64,000 bases of DNA from the NCBI GenBank assembly GCA_029215795.1, contig JARDYH010000002.1, forward strand, positions 64,457,001 to 64,521,000. The letters are read 5' to 3'. Origin of the DNA: Anniella stebbinsi (taxonomy: Eukaryota > Chordata > Lepidosauria > Squamata > Anniellidae). The notes under the pieces are model-generated. The model was not told where the DNA came from. It saw nothing but the letters and a program-made list of their open reading frames with translations, and ran no database searches. Below, piece after piece: positions 44,983 to 56,599 of the stretch (positions within the stretch are counted from its first letter, which is position 1; each line of letters opens with the position of its first letter). Made by a program: the position numbers and the translations under genes.

Positions 44983-45249
44983 TACGTCACCTTCCTTCTT
45001 TCTAAGGGGAAGGAATCACTGATGCCATAGGTCAAACTGAGCATATAATTTTTAGAGTTCAACTTCTCTCCTTATGATTCTGTCCTCCAAAAGTGAGAAA
45101 GCTAACACTGGTGAGCAACCTACACTCAATTTCTTTCAAATTTGGCTTGGTAGTTACAAGCTTTCTCTGTGATTGAAAAGTCATCTGTTTTTGGAGAGTT
45201 CTGTCTTGGTTTATAATATTGCTGTATGTGTGCTGATGCACCTTGAGGT

Positions 45250-45800
45250 ATTTTAAAATTTTATTTATTTCATTTCTATACCGCCTAATAGCTGAAGCTC
45301 TCTGGGCAGTTCACAAAAGTTAAAACCATCAAATACAAATCAAACTATAAAACAATTGCATAAAAATACAATATAAAAGTACAATATAAAAGCACAACCA
45401 GGGTAAAACCAAGCAGCAATGCAGAGGTTTATACAGATTTGAAATACAGATTTAAAATACAGATTTAAAACAACAAAGTTAAAAGATTAAGAGAATAAAC
45501 TGTTAAAATATTGGGAAAATAAGAAGATCTTCACCTGGAGTCGAAAATAGTATAACGTAGGAGCCAGGCAAACCTCTCTAGGGAGCTCATTCCACATCCA
45601 GGGTGCCACAGCAGAGAAGGCCCTCCTCATGGTAGCCACCTGCCTCAGGAGATCATGGAGAAGGATCCCTGAAGATGATCTTAGGGTCTATCCAGGCACA
45701 TATGGGAGGAGGCATTCCTTCAGATAACCTGGCCCCAATCAATTTAGGGCTTTGAATGTCAATACCGGCACTTTGAATCGGGCCCAGACCTGGACTTGTT
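45250..45800 (-). pseudogene. Antisense L2, C-terminus plus 3' UTR
   Basis: A (TTTA)n tail, ctataccgcctaatagctga, ctctgggcagttcacaaaag, an AT-rich UTR, then on the minus strand the C-terminal codons of ORF2 (a WNELP-type motif near 45,590, then PDLSGxxxxxR-type). Truncated 5' at about 45,800. Confidence 0.75.
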
Positions 45801-45977
45801 ATTTATTTACAATTTTTATATACTGCTCCACATCCAAAGAGGTATTACTATGAAAGGAGGAAGGTGTTGCAGCCCTCTTCACCCCAGCAATTATATCCTC
45901 TAAAAATGTCCCCCCCCCTGCATTTAGGCTGCCTTTAGAGCAGGGAAATTGGAGTTAATTGTATTTTCTGCAGAGAC

Positions 45978-46020
45978 CAGAGATAAGAGATTTTCAGCTA
46001 TCTAAAATCTCTTATCTCTG
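45978..46020. repeat. Perfect 17-bp hairpin
   Basis: cagagataagagatttt (45,978-45,994) and aaaatctcttatctctg (46,004-46,020), loop 9 bp. A further aagagattttggtct follows at 46,040. No known element identified. Confidence 0.9.
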
Positions 46021-46800
46021 ATGAGCTGATGAATGGAAATAAGAGATTTTGGTCTGGGGGCAGTGTGGGTAAGGACAGGGGAGAGGGGCTGTATATAGAG
46101 GAAGAAGCTGACAGGCCAGATGGGGACCCCTTGTGGCTCGTGACAGGGCACAGTGTGGAATTTCTCCATCCCTGTCTCAACGTAGAGCAAAGCTAGTCCT
46201 CACCTTGTTTAAAATATCAAAATAGCATTGCAGTGACTACTTGGTTATGAGAGAACATTGACTCAAGTTTGCCTCATAAATCTTAAAAAACTAATAAATA
46301 AAGCAAGTCAGCAAGCAACATTCCCAATTCTACATGGCCCTTATTGTGGAATGTAGTCAAAGGCACTACTCTCACTTCATAAAGGTTGGTAGAGAACAAT
46401 CCTACACTTGCCATGGCTCTGCTGTCTGGAGCTCTGATGTCAGGGCCTCCAATCTAGATCTTGCTGACAAGGTGGAAGGAACCACAGAGGCAGGGTTCTC
46501 CTATTTTTACCCTGCCATAGGATCATTTTTGAAATCAAGAAGATACTCCTTCCCATTGCAAGCAATAAGAGGGAATTTAGATCAGCCTTAGAGCTGTTCT
46601 AAATTCCTCTACATGTTGGGAGCATGGTTGGTGCCTGAGCAAGCTGTGGATCCATGCCCTCTCCCATCCTGTTCATCGCCACACTCCCAATATGCCCCTT
46701 GGCCCCTCCCCGAGTATGGGATTCTGATCTTGGGGAAGAAGTCACCACAGAGGCTTTCACATTGTCTGTGCTCGGATTTTCCTTTTTAAGGTCAGAGCTC
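46021..46800. other. Unassigned stretch
   Basis: No gene or recognised repeat. Confidence 0.4.
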
Positions 46801-46814
46801 TATATAAAATAGCC

Positions 46815-47150
46815 AACCTCAAGTAGCCTCAGCTGGCTACCTAGGCCAGGTTTAAGGTTCTAGTATAGTATACAAAACCCTAAACAACTTGGGACCAGGA
46901 TACCTGAGACAGTGCCTTCTCCTTTACCAACTTGCACAATCACGGCATCGGAGGGCCTGCATCAAAGGGCACGTTCCTGGTGGTTCTGCATGGACCTACA
47001 GTTTGATTGGAGTCCATCAGGATAAGAGCCTTCAGTGTGGTGCCCCCTCCCTATGGAATTCCCTGCCTTTGGAGGTCAGGCAGGTGCCAACATTGTGTTG
47101 CTTCTGGCACCTCCTGAAAATGTTGTTTCAGGAAGATTTCCTTGAGTGAC
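46815..47150 (+). pseudogene. L2 ORF2 C-terminal fragment
   Basis: Encodes a diverged ARFKVLxxVYKTLNNLGPGYLR segment, then APSLWNSLPLEVRQVPTLCC near the C-terminus. It ends near the ORF2 stop without a clear 3' UTR tail. Old copy. Confidence 0.7.
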
Positions 47151-48632
47151 CAGCCATGGTTCTACCAGAACTCAGGTTTTATCAGAACTTTTATCAGTAA
47201 ATTTGAAATATGGTGTTTTTATTCTTTTATCCAGTCAGTTGTTGACCATTCCAAAAAAAATTTCAATGTGGAGCAGTATTTAAATATTATAAATAAAATA
47301 AAGCCTTTGAGAAAAAATGATAGTACAATCTTATGGCTCCAGGGACACTCTCCCCAGGACCTTAGGATCATTCTCTTAATGTAGAGTATCTACTAAGCAC
47401 TTGGAGAGTTAGCAGGAGAAAAGAGGAACTGATAAAAAAAAACAGTTAAGCATGTAAATAAAAAATGAAGTAAAAAATGAGTGCAAAATAATATGCAATA
47501 GAAAGCCCACTGCTCTCTGCTTAGTGCATTTATGACCTATTTTTAGACATTACTTGCTTTTTAAGTGATTCACCATGTTCCTGAGCTAACTCTTACACAT
47601 TTAAAAACCCATTAGGTTCCACAGTTTTCACTTTAGCAGAATTACATGAGTTCAGGTTTTGGTTTAATATACTTTCTTCTGAATTCTATGGGACATAAAG
47701 TATGCCTGACTCAACTGAAAAATTAATATAGCTACAAATTGATTCTTCCTTAATTACTATTATTTTATTTGTGTGATTCATGACCAAAATAGTTGTGGAA
47801 TTATCAGTATTTAATTATGACTGCATTCTTGATTTAATGAAGCCACTTCTTCTTCTGGAACTATTCATGGCTCAGTTTCTAACTGACAGAATACTCCAAT
47901 AACTGATAGCAGACTGTAATAGATGTGTCTTGAAATCCTCAAAGGGAGGAATAAAGAGTGATCTATCCCAGCACTCCTTTTACAACCTAATCAACAAACA
48001 ACCCATTTAATTTCAATTACTTGTTTTTAAGATTATTTAAGCCCATTAAAGTCAGTGGGACTCACCCTGCCCTGCCCATACACAGCTTCAAGAAGTTGTA
48101 ATTGTAACATTTAGCAAATGCACATCACTGATAAGATTTGTATCCAGTAAGAGAGGCAGAGTAAAGTATGAAACCCTTTATTTAAAAGTATACATAACAG
48201 AGGTACCAGAACTAGCAGTGATACCTAGAAGTAAGCATATTCCATATACACTTTAATAGACTGCCTCCTTTCAGCTTGGTATAATCCCAGCTCTCTTGAA
48301 GGTACAATGATTACAAAAATCACCAGATTTCCCTCCGTCTTAAGAAACCTCCATAGTTCCACAACCTAACTCTACGTAACATAATCTTTAGTTCTGGCAG
48401 GTGGTCATTTGACATGGAGAAGTTTCAGTTTCACTTTCTCGTTGGTCAGGTGCAGCTGCTGGCACAGTGGAATATGCATTGTAGTGGGTAGATTTGATAA
48501 TACTTTATTGTATCTTGTGGATATTACTAGTTCTGTATGTATGTGTTATGAGATAACTGTGAGTAATGGAAAATAGTTTTGTAATGAAAGAAAGCTGAAT
48601 GGGTAAGTCAATTGCTGGAAGCAGCATGTAGC
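47151..48632. other. Unassigned stretch
   Basis: AT-rich, no gene or recognised element. Confidence 0.4.
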
Positions 48633-48842
48633 TAATTAATTAATTATATTTCTAACCCGCCTCTCCATCCAGATCGAGGCGGGGAACAACAATAAATATA
48701 AATATAAAAATCATAAAATAGATAAACCATTAAAACAGATAAAAACAAATACATTATTAAAAACATCTTAAAATTCAACTGGGTAGGCCTGCCGGAAGAG
48801 GGCAGTCTTCACGGCTCTCTTAAATTCCAGGAGACTGCTAAT
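48633..48842 (-). mobile_element. Antisense L2, 3' part of a copy split by L1
   Basis: (ATTA)n tail, tctaacccgcctctccatcc, AT-rich UTR, then ORF2 C-terminal codons to agactgctaat (48,832-48,842), where L1 sequence begins. The L2 continues at 53,727 with agacggctaat, the other copy of the L1 target duplication. Confidence 0.85.
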
Positions 48843-49787
48843 AATAAAGGGAGAGAAGACCCCGCCATTGTTGGAACATTCGTTGATAATACTAATCCCA
48901 AAACCAGATAAGGATTTAACGGACCCAGCTTCATATAGACCTATTTCTTTAATTAATCAAGATTCTAAAATATTTACAGCAATTATGGCAACAAGACTGA
49001 ATACCTTTATAAATAAGTATATAAAAAAGGATCAATGTGGATTTATTCCAGAGAGGCAAATGCCTAATTTATTAGGGAGAGTATTGAATATAATAAATGT
49101 TATTAAAAGAAGGAATTTAAAAGCAGGGTTGATAGCTTTAGATTTTTTTAAGGCCTTTGATTGTGTGGAATGGCCAGCGCTAAAAGCTATTATAAATATA
49201 TTTGCTTTTGGAGAAAGGTTCATGGGAGTGAGTAATCAGCTTTATGCAAACAAGAAGGTGGAGGTAATGGTAAATGACGGATTAACACAACAAATTACCT
49301 TAGCCCGGGGAACAAGACAAGGGTGTCCTCTCTCCCCAATACTATTTGCAATAGTTATAGAAATACTGGCAAATGTTATTAGGGATGATGAGAGACTCAA
49401 GGGGATAGGAGGGGAAGATAAAATAAAAATTAATATGTTTGCGGATGATGCATTATTGACATTAGAAAATCTGAGGGAAAGCATAGAAGAAATAAAGCAA
49501 TATTTGAGATAATTCGGAGAGAATACAGGACTACAGGTAAATTGGGGCAAATCAGAAATGATGTTATTTAATTATGACAAAGAAGAAAGGGAGGAGTGTA
49601 GTTCAAAATTGGATTTTAAGATTAAAAATATAGTGCACTATTTAGGAGTTTATATTATGAAAGATTTAGAAAAGTTAGAGGAAATAAATTTTAGTAGTTT
49701 GAAAAAACAGATAATGAAGAAGTTAGAGGCTTATAGGAAATTAAAGCATTCATGGTTTGGTAGAATAGTGGTTATTAAAATGAAAAT

Positions 49788-50116
49788 CCGCCCCGCACGC
49801 TCAGGTCCTCTGGGAAGAATTTATTACAGTCAACAAGAACTAGACTGACAACTGTTACCCAGAGGACCTTCTCTTCTGCCGCTCCCAGATTGTGGAATGA
49901 CCTGCCGGGAGAGATTCGCCAACTTACTAGTCTTCAGGAATTTAAAAGATCTATAAAGACTGATCTCTTCCGGCAGGCCTACCTAGATGAATTTTAAAGT
50001 GTTTTATTGGTGTTTTAATGATGTACTGGTTTTATCTGCTTTTAATCAGTTTTTGTATTTTGTGTTTGGTGTTGTTCCCCGCCTCGATCCGTTGGGAGAG
50101 GCGGGTGATAAATATA

Positions 50117-50153
<37 letters not shown>
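49788..50153 (+). mobile_element. 366-bp L2 3' unit inserted in L1
   Basis: Starts ccgccccgcacgctcaggtc, encodes the C-terminal part of L2 ORF2 (TVTQRTFSSAAPRLWNDLPG, approximately), then 3' UTR with ccccgcctcgatccgttggg, and a (TTA)n tail. Short flanks aaaat at 49,783-49,787 and 50,154-50,158 are a likely target duplication. The L1 codons VVIKMK and LPKINF rejoin across it. Confidence 0.9.
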
Positions 50154-50154
<1 letters not shown>

Positions 50155-51047
50155 AAATATTACCAAAGATTAATTTTTTGTTCAGAATGTTACCAATTAA
50201 AATAACAGAAGTAGAAATAAGAAGTTGGCAAAGCATGATAAATAATGATTGTAATGGAGATAGAAAAGCAAGAATTAATAAAACGAAATGGTATAAGACT
50301 CAAAGGAAAGGAGGGTTGGGGCTCCCGAATATAAAGATGTATTATATAGCTAATCAATTAAGATATGTTATAAATAGTATAGTAGGAAAAGAGGATTTAG
50401 AATGGTTAGAGATGCAGATAGGAGAAATAGAGTTAGAGTTACAATTTTTTTTTTTAGTAAAATACAAAAGAATCAACTGAAGGATATGGAAAATCCCATC
50501 CTAAGAAATATTATAGAAATTTGGGGAAAGCATAAAAAGAAATTAATACCAGGAATTTCTCCTCTAACCCCAGTTGTTCTATTGGAGAACTTCCCAGGTA
50601 ATTTGAGAAGAGAATTGGAAGGGCTATTGAGGGGGAAAAAAATTAAAGTGAAAGATTGTCTGAAGAGATTGGTTAACAAAAAGCAAATACAAGATGTTTT
50701 AAGAGGGCAAAAAAACTTATGGTTTGTGTATACAATTGGAACAATGGACACAGAAATGGAAAAAGAAAAATAAGGACTGTAGAAAGGAAACAAGATTTGA
50801 AAAGTTAATTGAGTCAAGAGAGAAGAAGGGGGAAAATAAAAGTAAAAAATTTATAATAAGTGAAATATATAATATATTGTTAGAGGAGGGAGAGTAACAA
50901 GAAATTTTGAAAATATTCTGGGAAGAAGATTTAACAAAACAAATTACTGAGGACAACTGGGGGACGATATGGGAACTAAGAACTTTAAAGTTGTTGTCAA
51001 TAAGGATAAAAGAAAATCATTATAAAATAATTTGGAGATGGTATTTA

Positions 51048-51232
51048 TTTATTTATTTATTGCATTTTTATACCGCCCCATAGCCGAAGCTCTCTGGGCG
51101 GTTCACAAAAATTAAAACCATGAAATCATTTTAAAATATATAAAACAAGGCACAATCTAAAAACACAGAATAACATACAATATAAAAACACAACCAGAAT
51201 AAAACCAGAATAAAACCAAGCAGAATAAAACC
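51048..51232 (-). mobile_element. L2-type 3' tail, antisense, inserted in L1
   Basis: (TTTA)n, then gcatttttataccgcccc, catagccgaagctctctggg and a reversed AT-rich UTR. The L1 frame stops at WRWYL (51,039-51,047) and resumes at TPVRLHQ (51,233 on), so the boundaries are set by the coding frame. Confidence 0.85.
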
Positions 51233-51675
51233 ACTCCTGTAAGATTACATCAGATAGATAAGAAAATATCAATGCTATGCTGGAGGGGTTGTCAGGAAGT
51301 GGGGACATATTTCCATATGTGGTGGACATGTGAGTATGTACAAAATTTTTGGAAAAGAGTTTTTAAAGAAATAAGTGAAATACTGGGTAAAAAAGTGGAA
51401 GCAAGTCCAAATTTAGCTTTATTGGCGATGTTTGATAAAGAATATGGGAATAATAATACAAGAGAATTGATAAACAACCTCCTGACACCAGCTAGATTAA
51501 TGTTAGCTAAGAATTGGAAAATACAAGGGAATTATAGTATAGAAGAATGGTATAAAGGGGTGTGGGATATTGCAATTAATGATAGATTAACATGTAAAAT
51601 TAAAGTTAAGATGGGATTATAAAAAAAGAATGATTTTGAAAGTATTTGGGGATCATTTATAGAATACGTTTTAGT

Positions 51676-53538
51676 TAGGGGTGTGCATCGGATCGGATCC
51701 GATCCACGATCCGAATCCGATCCGACCCAAAATCGGGAAAATCCGATCCGATCCGGACAACCTCCGATCCGATCCGATCCGATCCGATGAGGTCCGATCC
51801 GGATCGGACGCCATTTTGAATGCTTTTTCCCATAGCCAAGTATTGTTTTACAAAAACGCCTATAACTTTTTCATTTTTAAAGATAGAAGGATGAAACTTG
51901 GGCACATTGTAGACTGGTTAGGGGTAGTTATCTGTGAGAAATTTCAGAAAGATTGGTGCATGCATTTTGTGGCAATTAATTTTTTAATAAATACCCAGGA
52001 ATGCCTATAACTTTCCCATGTGTGTGAAATTTCGGAAACGTAGGTGCTTGCCTTGTGTGGCAATTAATTTTAGAAAAATTAATGGATACTACCAAGGATC
52101 AAAGGGATTGAGACCAGAGTGATCCTTCCTTGCACGCATGGCTGCAAAACTCAGCTAGGCTCAGCCGTTCTGCTTGAAAAGTGAAAGTAGGAAAGGAAAC
52201 ACGAGCCCTGTAATGGATACTACTAGCAAGGATCAAAGGGATCGAGACGAGAGAGTGTTTCCTTTTCTTCGCGGGAAGCGGGAGGGGAAGACCTGGCCTC
52301 TGTAGAAATTTTTTTGAAACATGTAATTTAAAAATTCCATAGCCATCAAATGCCTGGACCTATAATTCTGAAATTTCTGACACATATCTACCCCTAACCC
52401 ATCTACAAAGTGAGCAATGTTCAGACTTCTAACTTTTAAAATAAAAAAGTTATAGGCGTTTCTTTCCTCATTGTTTCAAAAATACCTTGCCACCACATGC
52501 CTGGACCCAGCTGTCTGAAATTTTACACACATATCAAGCCAAGTGGTACCTGTAATGTGCCCATGTTTCCTGTTTGTATCTTCAAAAATAAAAAAGTGGG
52601 AGGCGTAACTGTATTTACCCCACCACTACCCATTTTTCTAAAATTAATTGCCACACAAGGCAAGCACCTACGTTTCCGAAATTTCACACACATAGGTCCC
52701 AAGGTACCGCCTACAATGTGGCAAAGTTTCATGTGTGTAACTTTAAAAATGACAAAGTTATAGGCATTCCTGGGTATTTATTAAAAAATTAATTGCCACA
52801 CAAGGCAAGCACCTATGTTTCTGAAATTTCACACATATAGGTCCCAAGGTACCACCTACAATGTGGCAAAGTTTCATGTGTGTAACTTTAAAAATGACAA
52901 AGTTATAGGTGTTTCTTTCCTCATTGTTTCAAAAATTAATTGCCACACAAGGAAAGCGCCAATGTTTCTGAAATTTCACACACATATCAAGGCAAGTGGT
53001 ACCTGTAATGTGCCCAAGTTTCCTGTTTGTATCTTCAAAAATAAAAAAATGGGAGGTGTAACTGTATTTACCCCACTACTACCCATTTTTCTAAAATTAA
53101 TTGCCACACAAGACAAGCACCTACGTTTCTGAAATTTCACACACATAGGTCCCAAGGTACCCCCTACAATGTGGCAAAGTTTCATGTGTGTAACTTTAAA
53201 AATGACAAAGTTATAGGCATTCCTGGGTATTTATTAAAAAATTAATTGCCACAAAATGCATGCACCAATCTTTCTGAAATTTCTCACAGATAACTACCCC
53301 TAACCAGTCTACAATGTGCCCAAGTTTCATCCTTCTATCTTTAAAAATGAAAAAGTTATAGGCGTTTTTGTAAAACAATACTTGGCTATGGGAAAAAGCA
53401 TTCAAAATGGCGTCCGATCCGGATCGGACATCTGGTCCGATCCGATCCGACCAGCCTCCGATCCGATCCGATCCGACCCCCCAGGTCCGATTCCGATCCG
53501 CTATCCGATCCGATCCGGGGGGTCAGTGCACATCCCTA
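51676..53538. mobile_element. 1.9-kb AT-rich hAT-like foldback element inserted in L1
   Basis: Starts taggggtgtgcatcgg and ends tgcacatcccta. Exact 8-bp flanks gttttagt at 51,668-51,675 and 53,539-53,546. The L1 frame rejoins with one copy removed. Both ends carry gatccgatcc arrays. Inside these, 51,815-52,013 and 53,207-53,405 are inverted copies that encode an identical 64-residue frame on opposite strands, so the arms are almost identical. The central part contains direct repeats of roughly 453 bp (52,497-52,732 vs 52,950-53,185) made of smaller units of about 150 bp. No transposase. Termini match the element at 39,506-41,311. Confidence 0.9.
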
Positions 53539-53726
53539 GTTTTAGTAAAGGGGAGAGGTTGTACACCTTCAAAAGAATCATTGCAATTTTGGAAAAATGT
53601 ATAATATATTAGAGCATTGAAGGTTTCAAGGGAAGGGGAGCACAGGGGGATGTTGAGGTTTTGTTTATGTATTATGTTTATTTTATGTTGTTATATGTTG
53701 AAATATTAAATAATTTATTTTTTAAA

Positions 53727-54424
53727 AGACGGCTAATTTGTTGAATTTCCTCTGGCACACCATTCCACAGTCTGGGAGCAGCAGAAGAGAAGGTCCTCTG
53801 GGTAACACTCGTCAGCCTAGTTCTGGCTGACTGGAGTAAATTCTTCTCAGAGGACATGAGTGTGCGGGGCGGATTATACGGGAGAGGGCGATTCCGCAGG
53901 TAACCTGGACCCAAACCATGTAGGGCTTTAAAGGTAATGACCAACACTTTATACTTCGCCCGGACATTAATTGGCAGCCAGTGGAGTGATTTTAAGATTG
54001 GTGTTATGTGGTCACCCCTAGGTGTACCTGTGACCAACCTGGCTGCCATATTTTGAACTAATTGAAGTTTCTGGACTAGGTACAACACATTGCAGAAGTC
54101 GAGCCTTGAAGTTACCAGTGCCTGCACTACCGTCTTTAGGTCTTCCAACTCTAAAAAGGGGCGCAGCTGGCATATCAGCCGAAGCTGATAGTAGGCACTC
54201 CTGGCCGTCGCATCTATCTGGGCTGTCATTTGGAGTGACGGATCCAGGAGTACCCCCAAGCTGTGAACACAGTCTTTCGGGGGGGGGGGGGTGTAACCCC
54301 ATTCAGAACTGGTTGACACACCTCCAAATCCAGGTTGTGGCCTTTGACAGCAAGCACCTCCATCTTGTCTGGATTCAGCTTCAGTTTGTTTTTCCTCATC
54401 CAGCTGAGGTAACTTGGGATGTGA
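53727..54424 (-). pseudogene. Antisense L2 ORF2, 5' part of the copy split by L1
   Basis: On the minus strand, from 54,420 down: NPDKMEVLAVKG region, HSLGVLLDPSLQM, DATARSAYYQLRLICQLRPF, LVTSRLDFCNVLY (thumb), LHWLPINVRAKYKVLVITFK, ALHGLGPGYLR, SVTQRTFSSAAPRLWNGVPE. The frame is open for 213 codons (53,678-54,319). It continues into 48,842-48,633 once the L1 is removed. The palm domain is missing because of 5' truncation at about 54,420, where Ty3/gypsy sequence begins. Poly-G at 54,279-54,290. Confidence 0.85.
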
Positions 54425-56292
54425 AAGCTACTTCATGCCATAATAATAAACAATTAATTAATAGCATAATGATAATCAACTGGAGCAGCATCAAAAGGTC
54501 CTACAATATCAATTGCAACCTTTTCCCATGCAGCACCTGGGAACTGGCCATAATAGTGATGCATGTGTTACTTCTGTCTTATCATCTAACTGACAAGTGA
54601 CACATGACATGATTTTTATAGCTGCTTCTGTTTGGGAGTCCATCCCTGGCCACCAATACAGATCTATCAGTCTCGGTTTAATTCTAACAATCCCAGGATG
54701 GGTATTATATGTGAAACATATAAATGTCAACTGCAATTCCTCTGGCACAAATAACAGATGTGATCCCTGTAATACATATCCTTCTTGTAATAAGAGTTTG
54801 TCACATAAAGCAAAAACAGGCTCAAGCTTTTTCTTATTTTTAGGCTACCTGCCTGTCAAAAATCCCCATGGCTTTTGTTGGATTGGACATGCCAAACATA
54901 CAGCTAGGAACTGTTTTTGTCTAACTGTAGTAAGTGCACTAGTAATAATGACAACTACTTCTTCATCATCACCTTCCAATGAATTCTCAGATGATGGTAA
55001 AGGCAGGCGATTTGTTGACCATCCAATAATACAATTTCCTACTCGCCTCACTTTCTTTGTAGTTAACAATGTTGTCAAAGGCCTATGATCAGTATATAAT
55101 TTAAGTACATGGCTCCAGAAATATATCTTCCACATTTTTGTAGCCAAAACACAAGCAAGTGCTTTTTTTTCAACAGTTTCCTCTCAGCCTTCGTAAGTGT
55201 TCTTTAATGCAAATGCAACAGTCCTCTGAGCTTTTATCCTCATGACACTGGTGCTGCTTCCAGTCCATAACCAGAAGGATCTGTTGCCACAATTATAGAT
55301 AATACAGGACAATTAACAATCAATCCTTTCACCTTCTCAGAACTAGCTTGTGCAACTGCTGTCCAAATCAAACTTGATGTTCTTCGTCACAGTTCCAGAA
55401 AGGGTTCAACAAAAGATACATACCAAGAGGTAAGGCCCAAAAAAGAATGAAAGGTTTGGGTAGCACTTGGAGAAGGTATTTCTAGAATTGCCAATACATG
55501 ATTAGGGTCAGACTTCAATCCCTGTGGTAAATTGTATGTCCCATGAAGAAGAAAAAACCCAGTTTGTCTATATTTGCATTTATCTAAAGCTTCAAGCCTG
55601 CTGCACTGATGCAGCCTAATGCTGCCTGAAAATTACTTTCATGTTCCCCGGGAGTATTCCCAAACTCAATAATATCATCTAGATAATATTGGAACCTCTT
55701 CTGCATCTTAAGAATTATTGACATTATTTGCTGAAAGGTGCTAGGTGCTGACATAAGCCCACAGGGGACACGTTTAAAATGGAACAAGCCATCACATGTA
55801 ATAAATGCTGTAAGGTCTCTAGTATCTTAATGAAACATAATTTGATGGTATGTACTCTGCAAATCAAGAGTAGAAAAATCTTTGCTCCGCAAAGGTCTGC
55901 AAAAACGTCTTCTATATGTGGAAGAGGGTGACTATCAATCACCAAAGCTATATTCCACTCTCTCAAGTCTACACAAAGAGGAATACCACAATTTTTCTTT
56001 CCTGTTACTGCTATAGGTGAGACCCATTCAGATGAATCAGCCACCTCAATAACATCCTGTTCTACCAGTTTCTTGATATTTTCCAAAACAGTATCTCTAA
56101 GTGCAAAAGGTAAACATCATAAGTTCAGGCATACAGATACCATATTCAATTTAATTTTAACTTTATGAACAAACCCATGTGTACAGCCAGGTTTGCTCTC
56201 ATTCTGGTCCTTCAACACAGCTGAAAGAATGGTGTTTGAACTACAGGAATCCTGAAATGAGAAGGAACCATAAATTATCCTGTGGTCCAGTG
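54425..56292 (-). pseudogene. Ty3/gypsy LTR retrotransposon pol remnant
   Basis: Reading on the minus strand, in pol order: a linker (GCTHGFVHKVKI, near 56,185); reverse transcriptase with GIPLCVDLREWN and PLPHIEDVFADL (about 55,960), VPCGLMSAPSTFQQIM and catalytic YLDDI (55,660-55,775); RNase H with LYTDHRPLTTLL (about 55,085); the integrase zinc-binding region HPGIVRIKPRLIDLYWWPGM with CVTCQ (54,600-54,700); and the start of the integrase core (VAIDIVGPF near 54,505; WHEVAF at 54,425). Multiple stops and frameshifts. gag, protease and LTRs are not visible. Cut at 54,424 by L2 and at 56,293 by a MITE. Confidence 0.85.
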
Positions 56293-56460
56293 CAGTCCTG
56301 GTCAAGAGGGCAGGGCTGCTGTAGCTTTAACTGTTGTGATGAAGCGGGAATTTCACCAGGTGCTGCATGTATACAAATGATACCTGCTGAAATTCCCTTT
56401 TCTATACAACTGTTAAAGATACAGGAGCCCTGTCCTCCTTTTCATATGGTCATCCTAACC
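56293..56460. mobile_element. 168-bp hAT-like MITE
   Basis: Ends cagtcctggtcaagagggca and ttcatatggtcatcctaacc are imperfect inverted termini. The interior is palindromic (gctttaactgttgtgatgaa ... aactgttaaagatacaggag; gaatttcaccaggtgctgca ... gctgaaattccc). A common reptile MITE layout. A fragment of the same family lies at 35,950-35,988. Confidence 0.75.
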
Positions 56461-56599
56461 TTAATCAATAATTGAGTTAGGACTTTATTTTTTTTATTTT
56501 TTTATTTTTCAACATAATACAACATAAAACAACATAAAATACAATACATAACCAACATACCCCCCATGCACCCCTCCCCACAGGAGACCTTCAATTATT

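Larger units (their letters stand above)
48850..53615 (+). pseudogene. L1 ORF2 reverse transcriptase, broken copy
   Basis: Starts within the fingers (KTPPLLEHSLIILIPKPDKD), then QCGFIPERQMPNLLGRVLNI, LIALDFFKAFDCVEW (motif A), LARGTRQGCPLSPILFAIVI (motif B) and MFADDALLTLE (catalytic box, intact). A G-to-T-type nonsense change gives a stop at 49,510, but the frame continues unchanged. Later pieces include HSWFGRIVVIKMK, GGLGLPNIKMYYIA, then after a poly-T frameshift the C-terminal half, CWRGCQEVGTYFHMWWTCEY and, beyond the hAT-like insertion, SKESLQFWKN. The endonuclease domain is absent because of 5' truncation. Same L1 family as the copy at 56,489-60,402. Confidence 0.9.
48843..53726 (+). 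mobile_element. 5'-truncated L1, itself carrying three insertions
   Basis: Flanked by agactgctaat (48,832-48,842) and agacggctaat (53,727-53,737), an 11-bp target duplication with one mismatch. The 3' end is AT-rich (aaataatttattttttaaa). L1 sequence occupies 48,843-49,787, 50,154-51,047, 51,233-51,675 and 53,539-53,726. The gaps are an L2 unit, an L2-type tail and a hAT-like element. Because the L1 frame rejoins at each gap, the three insertions are younger than the L1. Confidence 0.9.
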
